Shown here: positions 8,707 to 16,272 of the stretch, piece by piece
Layout of the letters: every line of letters begins with the position of its first letter
Position numbering within the stretch: position 1 is the stretch's first letter
NCBI GenBank assembly: GCA_023230485.1
Contig: JALNXG010000050.1
Coordinates: 1-29,387 of the forward strand
Length of the DNA stretch: 29,387 bases
DNA from: Melioribacteraceae bacterium
GTDB lineage: Bacteria > Bacteroidota > Ignavibacteria > Ignavibacteriales > Melioribacteraceae
Direction of reading: 5' to 3'
The notes under the pieces: generated by a model
Databases searched by the model: none
Seen by the model: only the letters and a program-made list of their open reading frames with translations
What the model was told of the DNA's origin: nothing
Program-made: the position numbers and the translations under genes

Positions 8707-8841
8707 ATGAGAAAATTAGCTAAAAAAGAAGTTAAGGAATTATGGGAAAATGTTTTAAAAGTATTAGAAAAAAATAATGTAAAATGTGACAAACCTTTAA
8801 AAAACTTAACCAATGAAATAATGGATGAATTTATAAAATAA
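8707..8841 (+). CDS. Small antisense (moron-like) protein, unknown function
   Basis: This is the only convincing plus-strand gene in the window. AAGGAGA lies 7 nt before the ATG, the frame encodes 44 aa, and it ends in TAA. It has its own promoter (8626-8654) and a strong terminator (8854-8892). The protein is helical and highly charged (MRKLAKKEVKELWENVLKVL at the start, one Cys at residue 27). I do not recognise a family. An independently transcribed gene of opposite direction between two late structural genes fits the moron definition: a gene added to a phage genome with its own signals, often expressed from a prophage. It could also be a regulator, with the palindromes near its promoter as autoregulatory sites. 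The gene itself is well supported; its function is unknown. Confidence 0.7.
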   Translation: MRKLAKKEVKELWENVLKVLEKNNVKCDKPLKNLTNEIMDEFIK

Positions 8842-8853
8842 TTTCCCTCTTTT

Positions 8854-8892
8854 AAATAGGCTTTATGTTAATTCATAAAGCCTATTTTTTTT
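8854..8892 (+). terminator. Intrinsic terminator of the plus-strand gene
   Basis: A perfect 14-bp stem (8854-8867 with 8874-8887) with a 6-nt loop TTAATT overlaps a run of eight T (8885-8892) on the plus strand. It begins 13 nt after the stop of the 44-aa gene. The minus-strand reading has no U-tract, so late leftward transcription should mostly pass. Confidence 0.9.
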
Positions 8893-8894
8893 AT

Positions 8895-9257
8895 CTACAA
8901 TCCTAAATCAATTGCTATTAAATTGGCTTTTCTTTTACCTCTTGCTGCTAATAAACCAGTTGTATCTAATGCTAACGCTTGTTGTCCATATGTTGTAGAA
9001 TTAAATGCTTTACCCAATTCAGGAACATTGTATTGATCAGTTGCTTCTCCTAATTTTACAGACTTTAATTGAGGAGTCTGAATACAAACAAAATGAGCAG
9101 ATAAATATAATTCAATATATTTTAATGTTGTATCAGATAAAGAGGAACTAGCAAACGTTTCATTAACTAAATTATTTGCAATATCAATCTGAATTGTTAC
9201 ATCCGTTAATGAAGTATCCATTACACTTAAAACTTCTTCATTTGTTACCCTTGCCAT
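8895..9257 (-). CDS. Head-tail connector (DUF4054/gp6-like)
   Basis: A 120-aa helical protein: VTNEEVLSVMDTSLTDVTIQ, ALA- and Ser-rich helices, then LKYIELYLSAHFVCIQTPQ and a Gly-containing C-terminus (LLAARGKRKANLIAIDLGL). The Y-L-S-A-H-F helix after an N-terminal helix pair is typical of DUF4054/HK97 gp6-like connectors that bind under the portal. It is flanked by accessory DNA on both sides: the glycan cassette upstream and the antisense gene downstream. This suggests that the spot tolerates insertions. Confidence 0.75.
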   Translation of the reverse strand: MARVTNEEVLSVMDTSLTDVTIQIDIANNLVNETFASSSLSDTTLKYIELYLSAHFVCIQTPQLKSVKLGEATDQYNVPELGKAFNSTTYGQQALALDTTGLLAARGKRKANLIAIDLGL

Positions 9258-9953
9258 TTATCCTCTCCTATCTTTATTTCTATGCCATGATGAAGGTGAA
9301 ATAAATTCTTTTACTTTATCATGTTTCCAATCTAGCCGTAGATTATTTATAACCATTTGTACTTCAGTAAGATCACCATTAATTGCTCTTTGTGGCCATA
9401 CCTCATAAATATTTAATTCTGCATCATGCATTTCTTGGAATCGTCTTTCATATTCAGCAACCCATCCAAGCCATCCTGCATAATTTTTATATCCCCTCAT
9501 AAAACCAGTTCTCATACAGGAGGAAATAATATCATCAACCTGTCTACGAACTAAAACCCATTTAGCTCTTGGGAAGGCTTTATTCCACAAAGGCCACATT
9601 AAAGTCATTCTTGAATCTTTATAAAACCACCGGCCATCCTCATAACCTTCCTTTACCATTAAATTAATAATGTCATTTCTAAATCGTTCCACATAGTTTC
9701 TTTCGATTTCTTTAAATAAACTACTTTTAGGTAATGGGTTTTGTCCAGCTTGATCTACTTTCATTTTCAATAAAATTGGTTTAATAAAATTGTTAGTAAT
9801 GGCATAGTTTTCATATCTACTTTGTTTATTATATTTAGTAGGACCAATTATCTGTCCACTAAAACCACCACAAATATTTACTACCCCAGCCGTCATTGAT
9901 AAACCGCTTCTAGCACATCCGGTAATTAAAATGGGTTCGTAAAGGATTTCCAT
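9258..9953 (-). CDS. Sulfotransferase-like protein
   Basis: A 231-aa protein with the 5' phosphosulfate-binding loop of PAPS-dependent sulfotransferases near the N-terminus: ILITGCARSGLSM (residues 8-20, compare G-x-x-R-S-G-T-S). A later segment, FPRAKWVLVRRQVDDIISS, matches the 3' phosphate-binding strand and helix (W-V-L-V-R-R). Such enzymes move a sulfuryl group from PAPS to a sugar or other acceptor in the cytoplasm. It is the last gene of the cassette and ends immediately before the connector ATG. It starts inside the preceding gene (28-nt overlap). The acceptor is unknown; a sugar made by the neighbouring glycosyltransferases is the obvious candidate. The canonical T of the loop is L here, so activity needs a test. 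Confidence 0.75.
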   Translation of the reverse strand: MEILYEPILITGCARSGLSMTAGVVNICGGFSGQIIGPTKYNKQSRYENYAITNNFIKPILLKMKVDQAGQNPLPKSSLFKEIERNYVERFRNDIINLMVKEGYEDGRWFYKDSRMTLMWPLWNKAFPRAKWVLVRRQVDDIISSCMRTGFMRGYKNYAGWLGWVAEYERRFQEMHDAELNIYEVWPQRAINGDLTEVQMVINNLRLDWKHDKVKEFISPSSWHRNKDRRG

Positions 9954-10261
9954 TTTTCAATATCCTCCTTTCTATCAATAATGTAATCTGCATCCCATAC
10001 ACCTTGTTGTCCCGGTATAATATCTTTTGTAAAAAACAAACAAGTTGAATTAGGAAAACATTTTTTCAAAAAAGAAGGAATATCATCTTTAAAATTATCA
10101 CAAAGGATTACTTCAAATTTTTTATTCTTATTATTTGAAATATCAGTATAATTAATTATCAATTCCTTTTCTATTTTTAACTTACCGATAACGAAGGATT
10201 CCATATATTCTAAATCAATACCAAACAAAATAAATGTATTAGCCATTTCCATTACTGCCAT
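9926..10261 (-). CDS. Cassette protein of unknown function
   Basis: A 111-aa protein between a GT2-like glycosyltransferase and the sulfotransferase gene, overlapping both (23 and 28 nt). It has an alternating strand/helix look (NTFILFGIDLEYMESFVIG, FEVILCDNFKDDIPSFLKKC, STCLFFTKDIIP), like a small Rossmann-type or P-loop fragment, but no motif I recognise. Three in-frame ATGs lie at the start (10261, 10252, 10246). None has a strong ribosome binding site, so the start is uncertain. Translation is probably coupled to the upstream gene. It may be a partner of the sulfotransferase, but this is only position. Confidence 0.6.
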   Translation of the reverse strand: MAVMEMANTFILFGIDLEYMESFVIGKLKIEKELIINYTDISNNKNKKFEVILCDNFKDDIPSFLKKCFPNSTCLFFTKDIIPGQQGVWDADYIIDRKEDIEKWKSFTNPF

Positions 10262-10979
10262 AAAGATTTCTATTTATATGCCATAGTTTATTATATTCTT
10301 CTTTTCCTATTACCTTATTTAACTTAGCATGCTGTTGATGTATCACTATTAAATCATCCCTTCTTACAATTTCTAAATCACTATTTCTAATCTTATCTCG
10401 AAACACATCATCATCAAAAGCAATCCCATCTTTGTAAGTTAAATCAAAACCATTTATATTTAAAAAATTCTGTTTTGTAATTGCAGAACAAAAATTATAA
10501 TCTGCTGGTCGTTCTTTTGAATGTTGATACCACATATATTTTTTATATGTGAACTTATTAAAATCAGAAATAAATAAAGGACTATTTGTGCCACCTATAC
10601 AAGAACAAATAACATATCTGTTTTCATTTGCATTAAATTCTTTTTCTAACTCTGATAAAATATCTACTGTATGAAAACATTCTGGACTTGTTAATATTAA
10701 ATATTTTCCTACTGCTGAATTAGCTCCTTGGTTATAATGCAATGTAGGATTATAAGTTTCTCCACCTATTTGATTAATCAATTTAATGGGCAGCATTTTA
10801 AATGAATCAATTACCTGTAGTAAATCTTTATGAAATATAAAACGATTTTTATTTTTATCATCTTCTATTATTATTATTTCATAATCATTCCTATCACTAT
10901 AAAGATTAGAAAAGGAAATCAAAGTATTATGTAATTGTCCCGGACGATTTATATATGGAAATAAAATACTAAATTTCAT
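10239..10979 (-). CDS. GT2-like glycosyltransferase (GT-A fold)
   Basis: A 246-aa protein. The N-terminal nucleotide-binding strand pattern KFSILFPYINRPGQL...TLISF and EIIIIEDD (35-41) is typical of family 2 glycosyltransferases. The usual D-x-D site is replaced by LTSPEC (96-101), also seen in related form in the second GT2 gene of this cassette. The acceptor side has NGFDLTYKDGIAFDDDVF (176-193), the G-x-D...E/D-D region. It should move a sugar from a nucleotide sugar to a cytoplasmic acceptor; donor and acceptor are unknown. A 30-nt gap separates it from the deacetylase gene. Confidence 0.85.
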   Translation of the reverse strand: MKFSILFPYINRPGQLHNTLISFSNLYSDRNDYEIIIIEDDKNKNRFIFHKDLLQVIDSFKMLPIKLINQIGGETYNPTLHYNQGANSAVGKYLILTSPECFHTVDILSELEKEFNANENRYVICSCIGGTNSPLFISDFNKFTYKKYMWYQHSKERPADYNFCSAITKQNFLNINGFDLTYKDGIAFDDDVFRDKIRNSDLEIVRRDDLIVIHQQHAKLNKVIGKEEYNKLWHINRNLYGSNGNG

Positions 10980-11009
10980 AATATATAACCTTTAAGTAAA
11001 AATAAATTT

Positions 11010-11603
11010 TCATACCTCATACAATATTTTTCTAATAAAAATACCCTCAGCATAAGCATCCTCATTAGTTATCATGGAGGCCCAATAAGATTCCCTTTTT
11101 TGTATTATGGATAAATTAATGGCATTCAGTTCTATCTGAGATTTAAAACAATTTAATAATCTATACTTAAAATCAAAATCAATTATACTAAAAGCATTCG
11201 GCTGAAAATTATATGAACTACCACTGTTATAAAAACCTAATTGTATAGGAAGTTTTCTTCCAACTGATTGTCCAATATAAGAACATCTTCTATGTGCTTG
11301 ATGAGTATCTAATTCAAAAGGGGTATAAACATTATCTATTTTTAATAAATCTAACTTTCCTACTACATCAGAAATATTATCATGTTCATTAAATAATAAT
11401 AAATTCTCGAATGATACCCCTAATATCTTTAATGCTTCTAGTTGTTCTTCATGCCGCAAATCTATGTTCCCTGTTCTATACTCATCAGAACTGGTTATTG
11501 CTATAAAGACTTCATCACCTTTACAAATATGCTTATGTAATATCCCACCTACACCAACTTCTATATCATCATAATGTGCTCCAAGAGCTAATACTCGTTG
11601 CAT
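11010..11603 (-). CDS. PIG-L/LmbE-type N-deacetylase
   Basis: A 197-aa protein. The ATG at 11603 is chosen because it overlaps the upstream stop as TAATG and gives the normal N-terminus MQRVLALGAHYDDIE; a TTG 12 nt upstream is less likely. AHYDDIE (9-15) is the A-H-P/Y-D-D-x-E zinc-binding motif, RHEEQLEAL (50-58) the conserved R-x-x-E helix, and DTHQAHR (99-105) supplies the further His. PIG-L enzymes are zinc-dependent and remove acetyl groups from N-acetylglucosamine-like sugars. The gene directly follows an acyltransferase, so the pair could swap an acetyl group for another acyl group on an amino sugar. Confidence 0.9.
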   Translation of the reverse strand: MQRVLALGAHYDDIEVGVGGILHKHICKGDEVFIAITSSDEYRTGNIDLRHEEQLEALKILGVSFENLLLFNEHDNISDVVGKLDLLKIDNVYTPFELDTHQAHRRCSYIGQSVGRKLPIQLGFYNSGSSYNFQPNAFSIIDFDFKYRLLNCFKSQIELNAINLSIIQKRESYWASMITNEDAYAEGIFIRKILYEV

Positions 11604-12331
11604 TAAAAATTCCAATCTTCACTATATGATTTATAAAATTTAGCAGGAGAGCCTTTATAAATGCCTGATTCAGTAATATCAGATACTACAATGGAACCCA
11701 TACCCACAATAACATTATCACAAATAGAAACACCGTTTCTAATTATTGCACCTAATCCTATCATGCAATTATTTCCTACTCTTACTGATCCACCAATAAT
11801 AGTGCCTAATGCTATTACAGTATTTTTTCCTATATAACTATTATGACCAATATTTACATGAGAATCTATTTTGGTTCCTTGCTTAATAATTGTAGACCCA
11901 AAAACTGCTCTTTGTAATGTAGCTACTGCAAAGATTGACACATCATCTTCAAGAACTACATTTCCAAGATGTTTAATTTGAACTCTACTACCATCTGGTG
12001 ACTTAGTAACATGCATTCCTTCAACATCTAATACCACTGTAGGATGTATAAAACAATTCTCACCTATTATATTTGGTAAAGGAATTGTATTTATATGTAA
12101 GGTATTATGAATCATTGTAAAAATATAATCTACATTATCAACAAACTCATACTGCCATCCAGAAGGAACCTCGTTTCTAATTTTATTTGGTGCAAGTACA
12201 ACTACATCTTTTTGTAAAGAAAATCTTAAATATGATTCGTTTCTAATAAAAGTAAAACAACCATCCCTTAAAGTATTAACTGGACAAGTGTTTTTATACT
12301 GTGGATATTTTAATAATATATCTTTATACAT
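11603..12331 (-). CDS. Left-handed beta-helix acyltransferase (LpxD/NeuD-like)
   Basis: A 242-aa protein. After a divergent N-terminal domain (1-90) come hexapeptide repeats from about residue 91 (IGENCFIHPTVVLD) to 225, including IDSHVNIGHNSYIGKNTVIA and VGNNCMIGLGAIIRNG, with the typical closing VGMGSIV and GSPAKFY. The H in HVNIGHN is in the place of the catalytic His of LpxD-like acyltransferases. It should form a trimer and acylate an amino sugar. It overlaps the upstream GT32-like gene by 8 nt and shares one base with the deacetylase gene downstream. Confidence 0.85.
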   Translation of the reverse strand: MYKDILLKYPQYKNTCPVNTLRDGCFTFIRNESYLRFSLQKDVVVLAPNKIRNEVPSGWQYEFVDNVDYIFTMIHNTLHINTIPLPNIIGENCFIHPTVVLDVEGMHVTKSPDGSRVQIKHLGNVVLEDDVSIFAVATLQRAVFGSTIIKQGTKIDSHVNIGHNSYIGKNTVIALGTIIGGSVRVGNNCMIGLGAIIRNGVSICDNVIVGMGSIVVSDITESGIYKGSPAKFYKSYSEDWNF

Positions 12332-13208
12332 CTACATACCCATTAGCTTTTAATATAGTTGTTAAACTACATATTTGATTCTTACTAAACCAGTTATCAT
12401 TAATATATTGCTTAGAATATTTATGACCATTAAACCAATGCACTCCAATAACATTGTTACTATTAAGTGGTGATAAATCATTACGCATAAATAATTGCTC
12501 CATATTATAAATAGAATATGGAGCAAATGTTTCGTACTTCAAACCTACCACATCATCATATTTTTTTGAAACATCAATAAACGTTTTATACAAATATTCC
12601 CATAGTAGGACACCAAATGCCTGATGATTATAAGTATCAGTATCCCTGTCATAATAAAACTTTGGAAAATTTTCTGGAAATTGTTGTAACTTATCTGCTG
12701 CTTTTATCAACTCATTATACATACTATGCTTAGGAGCACTAAATAAAACACCTACATTATGATGTCCCTTAATAGTATTAAATAAACATACCATAGCACC
12801 CATATCATTTATTTTACTATCACCCACATATTCAACATTAAGCATATGAGTTAATGGCTTTAACCAGATAACATCAAAGTCCGACCATACCCCGCCTACA
12901 TCATATAATATATGACATCTAAATATATCTGATCTTAAAATATTATGTAAATCCCCGTTAATGTAATAATCATTTATATCTATTTCAATAATTTTTACAT
13001 AATCAAAAGATTCTACTAAATAAAAGAAATCCTTTCCTGTATAATCAGGAATGTAATGTGCATTCCTGGTATATCTTTGTTTTGGTGTATAAACATATAT
13101 TTTCCAATCCGGATTTAGTTTATGAAAAGTCTCAATAGTAAAAACTTGTAATTTGGACATGGGGCTTCTATCCCAATACATATGTAATTTTTTTGGTATT
13201 CTATTCAT
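12324..13208 (-). CDS. GT32-like glycosyltransferase (DXD sugar-binding family)
   Basis: A 294-aa protein. The ATG at 13208 is preferred to the TTG just upstream because AGGAA sits at a normal distance from it. The N-terminus IPKKLHMYWDRSP (4-16) and HKLNPDW (29-35) match the Gly_transf_sug group. The core SDIFRCHILYDVGGVWSD (93-110) and FD complete the D-F-D metal site (110-112). Family members use UDP-sugars and often transfer Gal, GalNAc or Man to glycans. It is separated by 4 nt from the methyltransferase-like gene. Confidence 0.88.
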   Translation of the reverse strand: MNRIPKKLHMYWDRSPMSKLQVFTIETFHKLNPDWKIYVYTPKQRYTRNAHYIPDYTGKDFFYLVESFDYVKIIEIDINDYYINGDLHNILRSDIFRCHILYDVGGVWSDFDVIWLKPLTHMLNVEYVGDSKINDMGAMVCLFNTIKGHHNVGVLFSAPKHSMYNELIKAADKLQQFPENFPKFYYDRDTDTYNHQAFGVLLWEYLYKTFIDVSKKYDDVVGLKYETFAPYSIYNMEQLFMRNDLSPLNSNNVIGVHWFNGHKYSKQYINDNWFSKNQICSLTTILKANGYVDV

Positions 13209-13212
13209 CAAC

Positions 13213-13884
13213 TTAATTCCTATCTAAATAAATTTGTTCAAAAGGGATATTATGTTCTATACAATACTTATTAGCATAAATAATAAGAGTTTCTTTTAAA
13301 GCAACGTCAGTATAAATCAATTCATTATTTATAAAGCAACCTGTATCCCCTCTTGGAGTTCTAAGTATATACGATGTAAATTTATTATCAATTGCTTTAT
13401 CAAAATAATACTCATACCAGACAATACCTTTTGGCTGGCAATCGTGATATACTATTAAATCAAAACTTTCAAACATATTGTTTATTGCTAATGTTCTACA
13501 ACTTGTATAGTTATCAACAAACAATAATTTAGGAGCAATTGAATTTTCTTTTATCTTATTAGATAAATTAATATAGTATTTTGAAATTTCAAATCTTTGA
13601 CTTTCAGTTAATTGATGAAAAAATGTTCCTATATTAATCCCATCTGGTAAATTATGAAAATTAACTATATGTTTATTTTTAAAAGTATAACTTTTTAACA
13701 TATAATCAAACCATTCTTTATCATTCTCAATACAAATTAACTGTGCAGGATCATATTCCAAAAATATAGGAGTTGAATGTAACCCCATGCCCAACTCCAA
13801 AATAAGTTGAGGCTTAAAAAAACTTAATAATAACTTCAACAAAGGTTGGTGTGTACTCCATTCATAGTCATTGTCTATTTTCAT
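13213..13884 (-). CDS. SAM-dependent methyltransferase-like protein (Rossmann fold)
   Basis: A 223-aa protein. LILELGMGLHSTPIFLEY (27-44) is a motif I-type SAM-binding loop, followed by LICIENDKEWFDYM (49-62), an acidic end of strand 2 that binds the ribose. LLFVDNYTSCRT and FDLIVYHDC are later strands. This layout is common in class I methyltransferases found next to glycosyltransferases, where they O-methylate sugars. It overlaps the upstream GT2 gene by 4 nt (ATGA). The substrate is unknown, and a dehydrogenase-type Rossmann protein cannot be fully excluded. Confidence 0.7.
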   Translation of the reverse strand: MKIDNDYEWSTHQPLLKLLLSFFKPQLILELGMGLHSTPIFLEYDPAQLICIENDKEWFDYMLKSYTFKNKHIVNFHNLPDGINIGTFFHQLTESQRFEISKYYINLSNKIKENSIAPKLLFVDNYTSCRTLAINNMFESFDLIVYHDCQPKGIVWYEYYFDKAIDNKFTSYILRTPRGDTGCFINNELIYTDVALKETLIIYANKYCIEHNIPFEQIYLDRN

Positions 13885-14642
13885 AATATTCCATATTCCC
13901 TATTTATGTTTCTAATAATTTGACCTTTCCTAGCTTGTATTATTTTATAATTATACACCTGATCTGGATTATCCCAATGCATCTGAGAGTCACATCTTTT
14001 ACCATGAAATAAGTGTACTATTAAAGCAGGGACCCTATTGTAATGGCATCCATTTTTCAATAACCTACCAACTAAATCATTATCATCTCCAGCATACCCA
14101 ATTAAATCTTCATCATAACCACCAATATCCAAAAACTCTTTTTTCCACATTCCCATAAAGAAAGGCATCTGAACTGCATCTTTACTTGTAGCATTTACAG
14201 GTAACATTTCTATAATGCTGTATGAAACCATTTTTGTAAATTTTCCAATATCATCAAAGTACATAAATTCGGGTATAGTTAAAAACTTTCTATTAGTAAA
14301 TAATGGTTCAACTATTATATTCAAACAATTATTAAGGTGGTATATCTCTGGGCATGTTAAAACTATTATATCACCTGTAGCTTTTTTAACAGCAATGTTA
14401 TTAGCAAATACGGGACTTCTTCTTACCACTTTATCCTTATTTCTATGCCCTGAAAAAAAATACTTAATATCCAATTTATCTTTATAAGAAGTACATATGG
14501 CTTCTGTATCATCTTCAATACCATCATTTACAACGATAATTTCTAATGGAAAAGCAATCTTATAATTAGTTATAGAATAAAGACTTAAATCAAGTAAATT
14601 TGATCTTAAAAAAGAGGCCATCACCAAACTTACTTTTATCAT
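13881..14642 (-). CDS. GT2-like glycosyltransferase (GT-A fold)
   Basis: A 253-aa protein: VSLVMASFLRSNLLDLSLYS (4-23), PLEIIVVNDG (32-41) with the nucleotide-binding Asp, IVLTCPEIYH (93-102) in the place of the D-x-D loop, and GGYDEDLIGYAGDDNDLVGR (174-193) on the acceptor side. The CPE loop matches the SPE loop of the gene at 10239-10979, so the two belong to one subgroup. It overlaps the radical SAM stop by 4 nt. It probably extends the same glycan as its neighbours. Confidence 0.88.
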   Translation of the reverse strand: MIKVSLVMASFLRSNLLDLSLYSITNYKIAFPLEIIVVNDGIEDDTEAICTSYKDKLDIKYFFSGHRNKDKVVRRSPVFANNIAVKKATGDIIVLTCPEIYHLNNCLNIIVEPLFTNRKFLTIPEFMYFDDIGKFTKMVSYSIIEMLPVNATSKDAVQMPFFMGMWKKEFLDIGGYDEDLIGYAGDDNDLVGRLLKNGCHYNRVPALIVHLFHGKRCDSQMHWDNPDQVYNYKIIQARKGQIIRNINREYGIL

Positions 14643-15613
14643 ATAAATTCCTTATGCTTTAAAGGTATTAATAATCTTGATAAAAAATTATTGTAGTCAG
14701 AGTAATAACAATATTCACAAACACTACCGTTAAAATTAATTTGATTACTCCATATATGTTTTATGTCCAATCCCATTCCCATTTCAGAACTAAAATTTCT
14801 TGTCTGCTTCTTTAAAGCATACTGAGCACCACAACATGGAAAGAGATTTCCTGAAGCATCAATTACCGGCTTTAATAAACTAATATAACAACCCTTTGTT
14901 CCTTTAACTGGTGTTTTTCTTTTCTGATATAAAACAAGAGGATTATTAATTATCTTTTTACCTTCTTCTGTATCCTCTAAATCAGGAACTGCATCATGAT
15001 GTAATAAATCAGACACGATTCTTATATGAGAAAATTTATTTCTATTTGCAAATGAAACATACTTTTTTATATTCTCATAATTTGGATTAAAAGATAACAC
15101 ATAGGAGAAAGACCAATCTAAATTTTTACTTTTATCAATTGCTTGTTTTACTTGGCTAATCCATTTCTGATTATAATTAACTTCATCCGAACAAGAAATC
15201 CTACACCACACAATACTTGATAAACTTTCAATTGATAATCTACTTATTAAATCACCATTTGTTACTAAGCCAATCTTTATTTCCTTCTCAACTAAAAAAG
15301 AAATTAATTCATTTATTTCAGGGTAACAAAGAGGATCCCCACCGCCTGTGATTGTTATTGCCTTAGTTCCTAATGATTTAAAAGTATTTATTATTTTCTT
15401 TAATTTATCAAAAGGTAATGTAATTCCCTTTTCTCTTTCAGAACAACTACAAAAAGAACAATCTCTTGTACATTTATTTGTAGGACAAACTTGTATATGA
15501 ACTGGAGGAATATTATTATATTTTTTTATACTTCTTATTACTGAATAATCCTGTGCTAGTTTTTCTGGGAACTGATCTGCTGCTGTAAAACTAGCAAACT
15601 TTTCTTCTTTCAT
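14639..15613 (-). CDS. Radical SAM enzyme with SPASM-like C-terminus
   Basis: A 324-aa protein. The ATG at 15613 overlaps the upstream TGA (ATGA) and has GGAGGA 9 nt upstream, so the longer TTG form is rejected. CTRDCSFC (48-55) is the C-x3-C-x2-C cluster motif, and ITGGGDPL (88-95) is the SAM-contacting motif. C-terminal cysteines (GCYISLL, NLFPCCGA, VCEYCYY) suggest a twitch or SPASM auxiliary Fe-S cluster. Such enzymes modify peptides or sugars by radical chemistry. Inside a glycosyltransferase cassette it may dehydrogenate, epimerise or methylate a sugar, or link sugar to protein. Cluster-bearing radical SAM genes within phage virion operons are uncommon. Confidence 0.88.
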   Translation of the reverse strand: MKEEKFASFTAADQFPEKLAQDYSVIRSIKKYNNIPPVHIQVCPTNKCTRDCSFCSCSEREKGITLPFDKLKKIINTFKSLGTKAITITGGGDPLCYPEINELISFLVEKEIKIGLVTNGDLISRLSIESLSSIVWCRISCSDEVNYNQKWISQVKQAIDKSKNLDWSFSYVLSFNPNYENIKKYVSFANRNKFSHIRIVSDLLHHDAVPDLEDTEEGKKIINNPLVLYQKRKTPVKGTKGCYISLLKPVIDASGNLFPCCGAQYALKKQTRNFSSEMGMGLDIKHIWSNQINFNGSVCEYCYYSDYNNFLSRLLIPLKHKEFI

Positions 15614-16272
15614 TTCCAATGTTCCTCCATCCAATTATTTTGAACCTGATGCGGTCTTGGTATCCCATGAAAACAAATAATATTTACTTTCTCAGGAATA
15701 TTTCTTTGACAATGATATTTATAACTGCAAATATTTACCACTTGTTGAATTGGAAAAATCTTTCTATTATTTTTATTAACTACAAAACTGATATATCGTT
15801 GATCCCACCTATAAGTATCTATATATTTATTATCAAACTGCTCAAAAACAAATTTGAAATCTCCATTCCATACCATTAAACCTGATGCCCATCCTTCTTT
15901 TCTTGACTTAAAAGGGAATATCATTCTTATTGTATCAGAAGGTAACTCAAAAATTGTTTTAGCAAACTCCGTTATGTCTGTTACTACTATTGTATCTAGG
16001 TCAAGGAACAAACAAGGGCCTGTTTCCTTAAATATATCAACCTTACCCCACCAACCAACTTTAATTGTTTCTTTTGTTTTTAAATCTGATTTAGCAAGTA
16101 ACTCTTGATTATCTGTATAACAAATAAATTCAAAAGGTATTTTTATATTTCTTTCAACTGTACTTTTTAATTTATATAAATAATCAAAAGAATATCTACT
16201 TCCGGTTAATACACATATTACTTTTAAAAGTTTTTCATTGTTTTCAATTGAGGCATGTTCCCTTTCCTCCAT
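15610..16272 (-). CDS. GT8-like glycosyltransferase (GT-A fold, DXD)
   Basis: A 220-aa protein starting at the ATG at 16272, with GGAGGAG at a good distance inside the upstream gene (49-nt overlap). VICVLTGSRYSFDYLYKL (18-35) begins the nucleotide-sugar fold, and CLFLDLDTIVVTDI (87-100) carries the D-L-D metal site with the usual D-T-I-V-x-x-D-I follow-up. Then come GWASGLMVWNGDF, DQRYISFVV and the C-terminal H of IICFHGIPRPH, which matches the family's metal-binding His region. It transfers a sugar from a nucleotide donor with retention in related families. Donor and acceptor are unknown. Confidence 0.85.
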   Translation of the reverse strand: MEEREHASIENNEKLLKVICVLTGSRYSFDYLYKLKSTVERNIKIPFEFICYTDNQELLAKSDLKTKETIKVGWWGKVDIFKETGPCLFLDLDTIVVTDITEFAKTIFELPSDTIRMIFPFKSRKEGWASGLMVWNGDFKFVFEQFDNKYIDTYRWDQRYISFVVNKNNRKIFPIQQVVNICSYKYHCQRNIPEKVNIICFHGIPRPHQVQNNWMEEHWK

